Of a stretch of DNA of 64,000 nucleotides, positions 1-11,706 are shown piece by piece; the stretch's first letter is position 1, and each line of letters begins with the position of its first letter. The stretch lies in NCBI RefSeq assembly GCF_024763615.1, contig NC_077222.1, positions 26,598,001-26,662,000 of the forward strand, written 5' to 3'. The notes under the pieces are model-generated. The model made no database searches. It had not been told where the DNA came from and saw only the letters and a list, made by a program, of their open reading frames with translations. Made by a program: the position numbers and the translations under genes. The stretch is from Phlebotomus papatasi. Lineage: Eukaryota > Arthropoda > Insecta > Diptera > Psychodidae.

Positions 1-93
1 AAGTCGTATATTTTGGCAGTAACGGTTCACCATATAAGAAGAAAGCAAGTTTCTTAAAATGATTCTACCGATTATTTTTAATAATCTTCTTCT

Positions 94-242
94 TAATGGC
101 CTATACACATTGGGAACTGTTTTCGTTAAAAATTGTATTTTTGACAGAATTTTGACGTTTCCACCTAGAGAAGTGCAGAAAATTTCCTTCTAAAAAGCAT
201 TTTTTTTTTTTGAAAATTACTCCCAATGTGTAGAGGCCTTAA
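94..242. mobile_element. MITE family M2, copy 1
   Basis: A roughly 149-bp element whose ends are inverted (GGCCTATACACATTGGG on the left, CCCAATGTGTAGAGGCC on the right). The inside carries a segment related to TTTTGACAGAATTTTGACG. Four more copies with the same ends lie at 4164, 33217, 47038 and 54157. It is non-coding and presumably non-autonomous. The superfamily is not determined. Confidence 0.7.
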
Positions 243-419
243 GACATCTTAAAAACTCGAAGTGATGGACCTCTAATTTCCTCGGGGGATATGTTTAAAA
301 AAATCACCAAGGACTCCGAAAGTTTATTTAAAGCCATAAAGGAGCAGTCAGACGTGAAATTTAAGAATATGTAATTAAAGCTGAGGTCGTATATTGACTT
401 TGAACTTTGATGTGTTGAG

Positions 420-1420
420 GGTCTCTATATGCAGGTCAAAAAGACTGAAAATAGCACATTTTCTAACTTTTTTCTCAACATAATAAAAAATTTATTTAAT
501 TCAAGCTCCTCTATAGGCATATAAAATCATAACATGTAAACTATTTTTTACAAAAAAAAAATAAATAAAAATTCGACCGTTAGGATCTGATTGTCGGAAA
601 CGTTTATTGAAAAAACATACTTTTCGTTAGTAACGATTACATAGAGTAGAGTCATTTGACCTTAAAAACCGTTTTTTTCCTGTTAGCAGATGAGTTAAAC
701 CCGTTCTTGAACTTGAGGACTTTTGAAAGAAAGATTAAATTGGGTTTTTAGGAAAATTTAATACATAAATATTATTTTCGGCGTATTTTTGTTTCGTCTT
801 GCCAAATAAATTGTTATCAAAGCAACAAAAAATCCATGGTTCAAGTTAGTTTAACTCATAGTCTAATAAGAAATGTTTTTTTTTGACGTTAGATTAATCC
901 ACTCTGAGTTATCGTGACTTCCGAAAAGTTTTTCTCAAAAAGACGTTTCCAAAAATTAGGTGCCAAGTTCCAAGAAGTAAAGGTTAAATCGGTTAAATAA
1001 AAATTTAAAAAAAATGCAGTTCAATTGTTGTATTTATACATACTTAAGGGCTTTAATTAAAATACTTTTATTATACGTTGACAAAAATGAAAGAAAACAT
1101 GCTGTTATTAGGCTGCATGATCCATGTAACCCATTAAGGGGTTACGTAGGTCAAACTGACTAAAAAAAGCATATTTTTCTCTAATATTTTTACAACATAA
1201 TAGAAAGTTTATTTAATTCAAGCCCTTAGGCATATAAAAGCACAACATTTAAAGTATATTTTCTGAAATTTTCCTTTAAAAATTCTGCTGTAGGGATCTG
1301 ATTTTCGGAATTCGTAGACCATTTTGAAAAAAATTACTTTTCGATGGACAAGATTTCTTGAAATAAGTTCATCTGAAATCCAAAAACCAAATATTTGCTG
1401 TTAGCTAATGAGTCGTCGAG
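420..1420 (+). repeat. Diverged direct repeat pair (about 420-720 and 1135-1420)
   Basis: Two blocks about 715 bp apart share the same order of motifs: a reactive segment with GGTCAAA..GACT, then AACATAATA.AAA.TTTATTTAATTCAAGC, then GGATCTGATT.TCGGAA, then CTGTTAGC.ATGAGT. Identity is perhaps 70% by eye. It may be an old tandem duplication or two copies of an unknown repeat. Nothing coding is seen. Confidence 0.45.
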
Positions 1421-1696
1421 AAATGAATAAAGATAGGTGTAATAGTAAAAATGCACTGTGTTATACGGATCGGAAGGTGCTTTATCAGATGTTTCTCGGG
1501 TAGTTGAACTAATGGAATGCATCCTTGCTGTAGTTATTTGGTAAAAAGTTGCGAATTATTTCTAAAAATTAATTTTCTGTTTGGCCAATAACATGGGAGA
1601 CAATGCACTAGTCCGAGGAACACTGATGATCGTTTCTTAACCAATACCTACAAATTGGGCATAGGCTAATCTCTCGTGAAAAGTAAAACCAGTTTG

Positions 1697-1721
1697 TATA
1701 TATATATATATATATATATAG
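1697..1721. repeat. (TA)n microsatellite
   Basis: A run of about 12 TA dinucleotides. Two C homopolymer tracts (about 1779-1788 and 1810-1819) follow within 120 bp. Confidence 0.9.
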
Positions 1722-2195
1722 ATACTTTTTATCTCATTTTATTTTTTATGTTTTTTTTTTCAAAATAAAAATTATGTACCCCCCCCCCGCCAACAAAATT
1801 TGAGACTTAGCCCCCCCCCCTAACTGAAATCCTGGGTACGCCCTTGTTCAACGGTATATTCGTATGAGGACAAAATGTCTGCCTGAGTAATCTTTAACAC
1901 ATACCTATCCAAAAGTGAAAAAATCGCACGACCCGTTTTCGAACAATCCCAAAAAACATGGTTTTTGAGGGACAGGGGAGGGGTGTTGAAAAAATGAGTG
2001 GTATGTTAATGGTCCTTGGGTCGACTTATGGGGGTCCCCTGAAGGTTCCAAGTCGCTATTTCTTATCGTTTGGGCTCTATAGAGTTTACGATAGACTGAC
2101 AAACAGTGCCACATCATTCATATCATCTCTCTGAAGAATTCGAGCAGTAAAAAATCAAGGTTGATTCCAAATTATTCTATTAGTAGTAAGTTCAT

Positions 2196-2442
2196 TTTTA
2201 TAATATTATTATTATTTATTCATTTCGATTTACCGGTCCATTATAGCCATTTTGTACATTGTTCAGTTTACAAATGCATTATATTCGGTTTACAATGTTT
2301 CGTGAAAAATGTCCATTCAGACACTTCAATCATTTGCACCGGGCGAAAGTCGAACTCACAACTGTGACAATCGAGTCAGGGTCAGGGGTCACACCGCCCA
2401 AGAGCCGAACGCTCTTACCGATTATACCACGGATCCCCTCAT
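2196..2442 (-). mobile_element. tRNA-derived SINE
   Basis: On the minus strand a tRNA-like head starts near 2440, with an A-box-like TGGTATAATCGGTAAGAGCG. A B-box-like GAGTTCGACTTTC follows near 2350, and a unique body leads to a trinucleotide (AAT)n tail at about 2200-2215. The head plus body plus simple tail is the classic SINE layout. The anticodon region does not fold into an intact tRNA, so a functional tRNA gene is unlikely. Confidence 0.6.
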
Positions 2443-2708
2443 CCTTATAATATTTTTATATAAATATTTATTACCGGTTAGAAGACTTAACGAGAAAAGC
2501 TACAATATGGAAATTTAGTACTCCACTTGGTATCGGCATTTCGAAAAATCGTATGATTTAACAAATTACTTTTATTCCCGATATATTTTTTAACATTATT
2601 TCAAAATAAAAAAGGTTATTTTTAAGAACAATTTTATAGTTCTTACTTGAAAAAGGGAGTAATATAATCCTTCAATACCACTACCGTTGTAAGTCAAATT
2701 TTAATATA

Positions 2709-2947
2709 CCGTAGACACAGGTGACTTTGGATTCTGCTTTTCGTAAGCTTTTTTAACTACTCGAACTCCACAAGTGAGCTGTTTCCACAATCCATTTTTT
2801 TTCAAATTCTCACCATACTTTGCCACCCCTTTTTATTTTAGCACTTAAGGCTAGTATTTACTGATCGGATAGATTAAGACCGCATCCCTAAGTATAAGAA
2901 TTAAAAGTTTATGAAAAGCAGAGGTTCAAAGTCACTTGCATCTATAG
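2709..2947. mobile_element. MITE family M9, copy 1
   Basis: The ends are imperfect inverted repeats (CCGTAGACACAGGTGACTTT and its partner AAAGTCACTTGCATCTATAG) flanked by TA. A second copy lies in scro intron 1 at 42547-42717. Non-coding. Confidence 0.5.
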
Positions 2948-4163
2948 TAATTTTATGAAAATAACGATATCCGATAAATTATGTCACACTGTCTATCTAG
3001 CCGAAGTAAGAAAAGAAACGATAAGAGATATGAGAAAGTGCCCATGCTTTACACGGTCCGAACGATCCCAAGCTTCATATTGGCGAAATTTTTCTTTCAA
3101 AACAATGTGTTCCGCATCAAAAATCAAATTCACAAGTGTAGAGACAGACTAAATTTATTACTGGCTACCTATGTTATCTATTCAACTCGCACATTGAATG
3201 ATTTTATATTTAAAAAAAATAGACTTGGAAATTGATCTAAACTAATTTTTGAAAATTATTTGTATAACATCCTGCTTGTCCTGCACAATTGTGGGAAATG
3301 TTTGATGTGACCTATGCATCGGCCTAAATTGATTGTGAACCAGTAAGGACAAATGTGAAGAAATGAAGAAAATTTCGCAAAACACTCAAAATCGTAAGCG
3401 TAACTGATAGTTTTCTAATGAGTTATCCAGCTTAAAAACTTCAAGAGACCCTGAAGAAAAATATAACGCCGAAAAATTCCAACATTAATGTCTTTCAAGA
3501 TAAGAGAGACCCGAGAGTTCAAAATTGTACTTTATAACCCTCATAAATCTTCTCAAAATAACCAAGGATTTAACAAGAACCTTTTTTTATTATTTTATTT
3601 TCCTTCACTAGTAGAACTAAAAGGATTACCGAGGATCATTTGAGAGTGTATAAATTTCTTGATGGTTAGAAAGTAATTTTTGTTCTTCGCTCAGATAAGA
3701 CAAATATGTTGTTTAAGTAATAAGTGTACGAGAAAGCACGTTTCATTGTGAAAAATTGTGCACACAACATTCCAAGAGACACTATAGAGAACATTTCACA
3801 GGATCAAATAAGGTCCAACTACCTTAATTGATAACTTATATTCATTGATTCGAAAAAAAAAATTGGAGGAACTGAAAACGAATCTGTTGATTGTTTTTGG
3901 TTTTTTTTTTTTTTAAAGAAACATATGCCAGTAACTTTGTACCTTTTTAATATGAGTAAAAGGTGGCAAAAATTTACACTAATGAGGGTTTCAGACTGGG
4001 GGTCTAATGGATCATATAAGTAAATTAAAATTAACCTAAAAATTATTGCCTCATAAAAAAATAAAGAAGTTAAGCCCCATATGGCTAACGATACATAAGG
4101 AAAATTTCGTGAAGTCGAAATTCGCAACTCTTTCTTTCTCAAACCTATTTGCTTCTTCTTCTT

Positions 4164-4311
4164 TTACGGGCTGTATACATTGGAAGGAATTTTCGTCAAA
4201 AAATTGCCTTAAAAAAACATGACGTTTCAGCAGCCTACAGTGATAAGGGATTTTTTTTTAAGAAAAATTTTTTTTTACAAAAATTACTCCCAGTGTGTAG
4301 AAACCTCTTTA
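4164..4311. mobile_element. MITE family M2, copy 2
   Basis: It has the same end motif as the copy near base 94 (TGTATACATTGGAAG left, CCCAGTGTGTAGA right) and the internal AATTTTCGTCAAAAAATTGC segment. About 148 bp, diverged, non-coding. Confidence 0.6.
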
Positions 4312-4411
4312 AATATCACAGCAAATTCAATTTAACTTTGTCAAATTTAAATTTGAATTTGGTTTATTGTGAGAATTTTTACGAACTTTAATTCAATGTT
4401 AATTGTATTTA

Positions 4412-4447
4412 TTTCAATTCAATTTCAATTTCAATTTCAATTTATTT
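4412..4447. repeat. (TTTCAA)n short tandem repeat
   Basis: About five copies of TTCAAT/TTTCAA run directly into an A/T-rich simple stretch that precedes the tRNA-like foldback element. Confidence 0.7.
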
Positions 4448-4477
4448 ATTTGATATCTATTTTATTTTATTTATTTA

Positions 4478-4636
4478 TGTACAGAGAAATCGTCAATCAG
4501 TTGGTAGAGCACTCGTCTAGTTAACGAGAGGTCTCCAGTTCGATTCTGGGTGGAGGCAGGATTTTTTCCTATCTCCACTGAGAAAAGACTGGATGATTTC
4601 AGTGCCATTTGCTCTGATTGATGATTTCTCTGTACA
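4478..4636 (+). mobile_element. Foldback element carrying a tRNA-Thr-like sequence
   Basis: The 159-bp unit is bounded by 23-bp inverted repeats that match at 22 of 23 positions (4478-4500 and 4614-4636, outer sequence TGTACAGAGAAATC). Just inside the left arm is a tRNA-like segment (about 4492-4560). It has a D-arm AGTTGGTAGAGCAC, an anticodon stem CTCGT/ACGAG with anticodon AGT (Thr), and a B box AGTTCGATTCT. A 7-bp acceptor stem does not form, so it is a tRNA-derived pseudogene rather than a working tRNA. Part of the tRNA-like 5' region is shared with the inverted arm. Confidence 0.6.
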
Positions 4637-7389
4637 AATTTAAGTGTTTGAGGTTTAATTGTTTTTCTTTTTAATCAATGTATACTTTTCCTGTGAAAAA
4701 AAGCTTTTGAGGAATAAATTTCAAATCACCTTTCTCATTAATACATATAATATAAAAGAGAAATTATGATCTTCGACAAAGTTAATAAGTAATTGGAATA
4801 AATTTTCAATCAAAATGTATCAATTGCAATTTTTTTTTATTTATATATATACGAAGGAGCCTGATAAAATGAATAATTAAAATGTCACAAATTACCCCAG
4901 TCTGGCAATACTTGTTCTATCACTTCTGGGAAGTTCAATAAAATAAACTTTTAGAAAATGACTCTTTATAGCACATTTCTCTGTGCACAGAGAGCGACAA
5001 TCAGAACAAGTGATTCCCAATCCACAATTTTACCCAAAAGTAAAATTTACTATAACAAAATTGTAGAGTAGAAAATTTTCTATGGATATTTTGTTACATT
5101 TTGCCCCACGTTTTCAATTTTCAAATTTCAATTTAGGTCCGATTTCAGATTACTCTATTGCTGACCGAGAATTCTGCGAAGCTAAGATGCTTTGCCACTT
5201 CTTTTTTTTTGTTAAATTTGAATGAGACAGTCATTACTTTTACACCGTATAATAATATCTCTGAAACAACAACACTTTATGAATAGCAATGCGTAATTTG
5301 CAAATAAAATAAAAACATTGTTAAACAAATAAATATCTCAAATTCATCCAAGGTGTCTTAAGTGTCAATTTATCTCAAATAAATTTGAATTTCTCAATTT
5401 TCCAATGAAAGGCTCTAAAAATTCATTTTAAAAAAAAATTACCTAAAATTACTTCTTAAAACTGTTGTTATTTCTTTGTGAAGCCACCATGCAAAAAACA
5501 ACGAGAAATAAATTATGAATATTGGTAACAATATAAAAATTCCCTGAAAATACTTTTCCGCTGATAGTGATCAGTTGTGTTTTTTTTCTTTTAATGGTAA
5601 ACGGATGGAATTCACCATCGACACGAGCATAAAGTCTGGGGCATAAGAAGCACTTTAAAGTGTGACATAAATTTGGAGTGAATCGAGAAAAATTATTAAT
5701 ATTCTGCATCGTACTGACTAAAAGGTGTTTTAAAAGATAAAAAAAAATACTCGTATTAATTAAAATTCTCATTGGGAAACGTGATGAAACATTTGCGAAT
5801 GGAAGGTACGATAATCTTGGTAAATAAAAGTCACAAAGAGAAGGAGACACGACAAAACAAAAAACATATGATTTTAAATGGTCAGCTGGTGAGACACGAA
5901 CACAAGCAAAAGTCCCTCCAAGCATAAAGACGCTGGAGAGGAAGACTCTGGTGAGACTCTCTTTTTATTGCTTCTTGTGATACCTTTTTTTTATTTTTGC
6001 TACTTCATAAAAGATAAATAGAAATAAAATATAGTTCTTGAAATGAGACAAAGAAATATCGATTCTATAGCTGTCTGTTGGCCTCTTTTCTAATATCAAC
6101 TTTACTTTATACTCCTCCACATAAATTTTCTAACTTATTATCATCACACAATTCCTTGATCTATTGCAAAATCTACAAAATAAATTAATAATTTCACAAT
6201 ATTTATCATTTGGGGAAAAAAAAGAAATTAACATTGACAATGTGTCTGTATGAATGTGTTATTTAGCACTTTTGCAAAAAGACGCAAAAGCAAATCTTTC
6301 ATCGTGATTCAGTGACAAAATCCCAAAACAATCTCCTAACTCTTTTTCCACATCGACAGCTCTTTTTTTCTCTCTCTCCTTTTCCTGATAAGAAAATATT
6401 CATTATATATGGTTTTATCATCAACAATGTGACCTAATTTGTCTCCTTCGCAAATAACTTTTTCTCCCAACAATTTTTCCTAGACAAAAATACCATAATA
6501 AAATAATAATATAATGATATTAAAAAGCTCTAAATGGAGGACACGTCGTCGTGGAGCACAAAAAAGGAAATTCAGTAACTTTGAGACATTGAACTCTAAG
6601 CTTTTTTCTACGTCTCGAGAGCATGTTGAGAAAAAAAAATAAATGAGGAAAAAACACTCTCAATTTCGCGATTATTCGCGGGAACGCAAAATGGACATGA
6701 GTGTGAGTGAGAGGCAAAATTAGTTGCTTCTTTCTCTCTCTCTCAAAAATACATTTTGAGCTCAACACGTGAAGAATGTGACGTTATTTTGTGCGTGATT
6801 GATGACAATAAATTACGCGTAGAGAATTAATGTTAAAGTATTGTAAAAATTACTAACTTTTTAAGCAAATTTCCACTCAATTAAAAATGCATTTTGCGAA
6901 ATTAGAGGATTCTTTAACCTCTCATTCAATTTAGAAAATCTTCATCCCGAAAATCACGAAAATTTGTAAATGTCATGAATTTTGACAAAAAAAATCATGA
7001 TTCTTGTTATGGACAAAATAATAATTTGAAGGGCAATGCAGATGAAATTTTGGCTGATTTTTGTCTGTTTATTACGTTTATTATATCAAATTAATTTCCA
7101 AAACAAAAACTATAAAAAAGAAGTGATAACATTAGCCCCGACACTGCAAATTTGTTGAAAAATATACCGAAATATTTATAGAATCCCAAATTTTCAGAGA
7201 AAAATTAGCAAAAACTTTTTAAGATTCTAACCTCTAAAAAATTCCATATGTAAAATGTACGAAATTCTTAAGATTTTTTACATAATATAGGGCAATCAAG
7301 ACATGTAAACGCTATAAAAAAAAGTATTTGTCGGACATATTTCTAATATTATTCATTTTTCCTTCTTCGCCAAAATATAATAATGCATA

Positions 7390-7816
7390 GGGTAAGTATA
7401 TTAAATTTCGACCAACTTGCAATTTCGATCTGTTCTTTTGTTCCTGAAATTTCCAAGAATTATTAGTCTTTGCAGACTCTCCTAGAGATTATACAATGCA
7501 AAAAAATCTCGTTTCAACGAGATGATGTGTAAAACTTTTAGAAGAATTTCGGAAGGGTAAGGAACTACGAGAATCAAAATGACCGAAATATTACCCAAAG
7601 CTATGTTTATATTTTTATTCATTTTGAAATGTATTAAGAATGATTTTAGAGAAAACAAAGACGATAAACTGTCTACAAGCTTCCAAAAGCAACACTCCTT
7701 AAAAAGAAGTAACAAAAAATCAATTTGTATCAAAAATATTCATTTTAAATTTAAGACTTTAGCACTTTCATGCGTCGAAAATGGCGCAACTATGCCGAAA
7801 TTTGATACAATTGCCC
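7390..7816. mobile_element. MITE family M4, copy 1
   Basis: TA-flanked element with ends GGGTAAGTATATTAAATTTC and GCCGAAATTTGATACAATTG. The same order of internal motifs (TGCAATTTCG, GAATTTCC, CATTTTGAAATGTATT, AAGACTTTAGC) recurs at 34708-35134 and, inverted, at 37708-38132. The roughly 80-codon ORFs on both strands are not conserved between copies and are not credited. Confidence 0.7.
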
Positions 7817-7843
7817 TAGATTAAAAAAGATTCAGACACAATA

Positions 7844-8065
7844 CAGTAGACTCTTTCTCAATCGGGCATTTGGGGCAAAATGTCATCCAAATTATCGAGA
7901 GATTTGGGCGTCAAAGTCATTGTAAATTGCACAAAAAGCACTTAATTATAAAGAATGACGATAAAATAAGGGAAATTACAGCGAATTTGAGTAAATTTTC
8001 ATCAAAATCAAACGTGAAAATTGGCAAAAAAAATTGTTTTCGCCCGATTGAGCGAGAGTCTACTG
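7844..8065. mobile_element. MITE family M5 (pogo/Tc1-like ends), copy 1
   Basis: A 222-bp element with inverted ends CAGTAGACTCTTTCTCAATC and GATTGAGCGAGAGTCTACTG, flanked by TA on both sides. CAGT termini with a TA target duplication are typical of the Tc1/mariner-pogo group; the superfamily assignment is inference. No transposase. Confidence 0.75.
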
Positions 8066-8417
8066 TAGATTCAAGGGTTGGACACAAGTCAAAAACCAAA
8101 AAATTGACGTAAATTACCAAATTGGAATAAAATGTCACCTTTTGCAATGGAAATCAGTAATGGGCATTTGAATGGCCTTTGGGGTCGCAGGAGGGAAAAA
8201 AAATTAACATTTATTGGGTTTTTCTACGTGAATATAGATTCCAAATAATCACAAAGTGTACACGAAAATATGAAAAACCTTATTAGAAAATGAATGTATG
8301 AGCCCTAGCACTGTTGTAGAAGTGTTTCGAAAGTAAGACAATTTATTAATTCCAAAAACAATCTCTTTTAGAGTTCGAATAGTGCAAGCAGTAAAAAATC
8401 ATTTAGCAATAGAAAAA

Positions 8418-10237
8418 GGGACAGATAATCCTAACCGGCTTATGTAGGTGAGATTCTTAACGTGAGCTAACTCGGAGTGCATGCAAATTCGATTTAGAGC
8501 TGAAGTTGGGAGACGCCATTCAGTTATCTTGAATCAAATTCGTGAAATTATACAAATTTTGTATTTAAACCAAAATATCAAGGATTTGGATGAACTGATA
8601 GAAAAGTGATATATGGATGAAATGTAGACCAGAATGTTCTCTATAATTTTGCCATAGAACATGATCTCATCGATTACTCAGAAGCCAAGATAAGCGAGGT
8701 TTTTTGTTTCTTAACTCGTTTTTTCATCCAGAGTGCCCCAAGTAGTCATTTGTTGAGCTTCAACTATTTCAAAGAATTGTTGTCTTTTGTGGGACTTTCC
8801 ATTTAAAACCCTATTTTAAGTGTCTTGGTGGAGTAGAGGCAGTCAAATTGGCATCTGAGTGATTTCAAAGCGTTTTTATGGGAAAAATCATTTTTTTCAC
8901 ACTTAAACGGCAAAATCGGAGTGATAGCGTAGTCTGAGCGGAAAATGATGTGTGGACGAAATGTAGAGACAAATGTGTTCTACAATTGTGTCGAAGTAAT
9001 CATCAAAATCGGTTTAGCGACAGTCGAGATAATTGAGGTTATGTGATATTGAAATTGGTTTTTCGACTGTGGCGCCCCTGATGTTGGTCCCACGAAGTTC
9101 AAATATTCTAGAAAGTTGTAGCATTTGGTGAGATCTTTCGTTTAAGCCCTCACTCATCAAAATCGGTCACATAGAACCGGAGATATGATTTTTTGAATTT
9201 TGTGAACTTTGACCCCTCATATCTCCGGTTCTGTTTTAACCACAGCGCGCATACGCACCATTTTGGAAACGTCCTAGACTGGACTACAACATACTAAAAT
9301 TTCATTAACTTGCACAATGCCGTTTTTGAGAAAAGTGACTTTGAATTTCGATGAATTTTGACGCTATCACAGCGCCACCTGTGGTGACTTTTTGAACTTC
9401 CATCTGAAAGTGCTCATCGAGACGAAACCAAAAAGGTAAAATTTAGGTCGCTATGTTAATTAGAACCGGAGATAGAGGCCGGTCAATGTTCGAACTTTGA
9501 CCCCTTATAGCTCGGGTCAGGGGTTATGGATCGACTTAAGGTTTTTTTTGTTTGATAGGTATAATCAACGGCTACAACATACTAAATTTTCAGCCCGATG
9601 CACAATGGAATTTTTGAGTTATTTAACTTTTAAGATTTAAAAATTTTCTTTTTAAAAAAAAGCGCCCCTAGCGGTGGTTTTATGAACTTGCGATGTTAGA
9701 AGGGGAAGTGGCATTTCACGAGAGCTTTCCAAAAAGCCCTCACTTTTTAAATTCTGACAATTAGAACCGGAGTTATGGCCATTTTAAGAAATTTTTTTTG
9801 GACCCTTATAGCTCGGGTCAGGGGGGTCGGGGGACCTTAAGTTTAGTATTGATGGAAAGCTCTAAGGCCCAGCTATAACATACTAAAATTTGAGTCCGCT
9901 GAATGCCATAGGGGCGGAGCTATTGAGAAAACAAAAAAAGGGGGGTCTTCAAAATGGCGGAAAGAGGGGTGGGGGGTGGGGGGTCTATGCACCAAGTTGC
10001 AATTTTCACCCGATATATAACCTTTGCCGAAAACCGCAAGTCGATATCTTTTTTAGTTTAGGAGCTATTAAGCTCCAAAGAGCGGCCGGCCGGCCGGCCG
10101 GGAACGTAAAATAGCCACATATATATTCGTGATCAGGAAGTGCTGAAACACATTTTGGCCAAGTTTGAGGTCGATCGGACGACATGAAATTTTGTTAGGA
10201 TTATAGTAGGTTAGATTTTGTTAAGAATCTCACCTAA
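8418..10237 (+). mobile_element. Repeat family X, copy A (Helitron-like, non-coding)
   Basis: A 1.82-kb repeat starting GGGACAGATAATCCTAACC and ending AATCTCACCTAA. It is closely matched by a copy at 27229 and an inverted, interrupted copy at 14521. The end carries a palindrome (GGTGAGATT/AATCTCACC, imperfect in this copy) and a CTAA terminus. The flanks are A on the left and T on the right with no target duplication. Inside are three diverged modules of about 290-300 bp (GCGCC starts at 9072, 9372, 9662) and a (CCGG)n tract at about 10082-10101. No transposase or Rep/helicase is encoded. Confidence 0.75.
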
Positions 10238-10260
10238 TAATCCAATTCATTCTGCAAATA

Positions 10261-10475
10261 GGGGAAAGCTCTGAGACTTCGTACACACTCTGGCTTTGAA
10301 CGCTTCATATTTTTCTTATATTTCTTTAATGAATTTGACCTGTGGCTATATAAATTAATAGCTACTATTGAGTCACACATTTTCATAAAAAGTTAGGTCA
10401 GATTCATTAAAGAAATACGGGAAAAATATGAAGAGTTTGAACGTGAAGTGTGTGCGAAGCCTGAAAGGCTTCCTC
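10261..10475. mobile_element. Long-TIR MITE
   Basis: About 215 bp, TA-flanked, and almost entirely an imperfect inverted repeat with arms of about 85 nt. The left arm contains CTTCGTACACACT and TTTCTTTAATGAATTTGACC; the right arm contains their complements. Single copy in the window. Confidence 0.65.
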
Positions 10476-10835
10476 TATTTTAGAATTATAGTTGTTTCTG
10501 TTTATCAAGATTTTGGTTCTCTAAATAGTCTGGTTCTCTAAATCTTTGAAGTAGAAGAATGAGGAATTTAGTAACTTTTTTTGGAATGAGGAATTTTGTA
10601 ACTTTTATTGAATAAATTTTGTGCGCCACGTCGCTTGTTTTGTTTTGAATTAATGACAGATGGGCAAGGATTTTTTCTCACTTTTTCCTCACAAATATTG
10701 AATTAAAATGATTTAATGTTGCATTATTCGCACAGTCTTTGGATATTTGGAAGAGTTTGTGAACGTTTTATTGAGAAATATATTACATTTTTGCTGAAAA
10801 TTAGAAGCCACGCAAAGAAGCAAAATAAGTTACGG

Positions 10836-11096
10836 CAAATGCTGATTACTGAAAATTTTGTATGGAAATTTGTCGTAACTTCACCAACAATGGAAGTTAC
10901 GACAAATTCTGATAAATTTTTCTTCATTAAGGACACTTACGATAATTTTTGTTTAAAATAATTTTTATTGGGCTTACAAAAGATCCTTTTCCTCAAGTGA
11001 GTTTAATAAACAAAATTACGCTGATTCCAAATATGTATATATCTCAAAATCGCAAAAATGAATTTACGATAAATGTTGATTTAACTGACGAAAGGT
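10836..11096. repeat. Repeat R, related to the right end of element G
   Basis: This segment aligns by eye with 23579-23844, sharing GTTTAATAAACAAAATTACG, GTATATATC.CAAAATCGC and the terminal GATTTAAC.GACG. Weaker similarity continues left to about 10610 and 23230. It contains several copies of the motif AGTTACGACAAATGCTGAT in both orientations. I read it as a remnant of a second member of the family that produced element G, not as a duplication of the gene region. Confidence 0.55.
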
Positions 11097-11538
11097 GTAA
11101 AAAAAACTCGAATTCTGAGTAATTTTTCCAAATTATTATATCGCGTAGAAAAACTGTAGAGAAAAACCTGCGTAATTATACATTGGAGTGCGTAATCTCC
11201 ACATTCTCGCACTATATTTGTTAATTTTTCTCTCAGTGTTTCTATCCGGAAGACTTAAGCGATGTGCTCAGACATTAGCATAAATCCAATGCTGTCGCGC
11301 CCCAGCCGAAAGAACACGCGCACTTTCCCGGACACTGCGGAAAAGTGCACGGGACTTTTGGGAGAGGCAGTCTGGGACATTTTCCCACTACGCAATTGGG
11401 AGATTTTCACCTCATGCCCCATCTCTCTCTCACACTCTTGTGGGCATCCCATTCCGCGAGAGTCGCAATTTAAACTGGCATAAACTTTTGGGGAATGAAT
11501 TTTCTCTGGGATTTTCCATAGGAGATTTGCACACTTAC

Positions 11539-11706
11539 CTCAGAATAGAGGGCGACATCGTAGACTGTGCCCTTGCCATTGTATAGATCCACATTGAGCT
11601 GCTCAAGGGAGAGTTTTTCCTGCAGGAACTGCCCCAGATATCGCTGAAGCAGATACCTGCACACCTTCTTCTTGATCACGTCGGAGAAGAGCGCGTACCA
11701 GGGCAT
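11539..11706 (-). CDS. Atg2: Autophagy-related protein 2, first coding exon (partial gene)
   Basis: The exon encodes 56 residues beginning MPWYALFSDVIKKKVCRYLL and ending at a glutamate codon before a strong donor (GTAAGT on the minus strand, 11533-11538). The residues match the N-terminal chorein segment of Atg2: a start with hydrophobic and basic residues, an RYLLQRYLGQFL helix, then QLNVDLYNGKGTV. Atg2 is a rod-like lipid-transfer protein that bridges ER and phagophore during autophagosome growth. The start at 11706 was chosen because it begins the conserved N-terminus. An in-frame upstream ATG at 11799 would add a charged, low-complexity leader and is less likely. The exon lies 557 bp downstream of the mRpS5 stop codon on the same strand. 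The rest of the gene is outside the window. Confidence 0.88.

Larger units (their letters stand above)
1..11538 (-). other. Atg2: Atg2 intron 1 (partial), no coding exon recognised
   Basis: Everything left of the Atg2 exon-1 donor (GT on the minus strand at 11537-11538) should be intron 1, because no further Atg2 coding sequence was found down to base 1. The stretch is AT-rich and filled with mobile sequences listed separately: two tRNA-derived elements, a 1.8-kb repeat X copy, and several short inverted-repeat elements. Between them (about 243-2195, 2950-4160, 4640-7390, 8070-8415, 10480-10830, 11100-11530) I see only low-complexity AT-rich sequence with short chance ORFs. Alternatively the assembly is broken or a short exon was missed. 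Confidence 0.6.

Noticed and set aside
3819..4142. 107-codon minus-strand ORF
   Set aside because: Lys- and Phe-rich translation of A/T homopolymers; no recognisable family.
5449..5925. 158-codon minus-strand ORF
   Set aside because: No domain, composition follows AT-rich background, no splice or start context; treated as chance.
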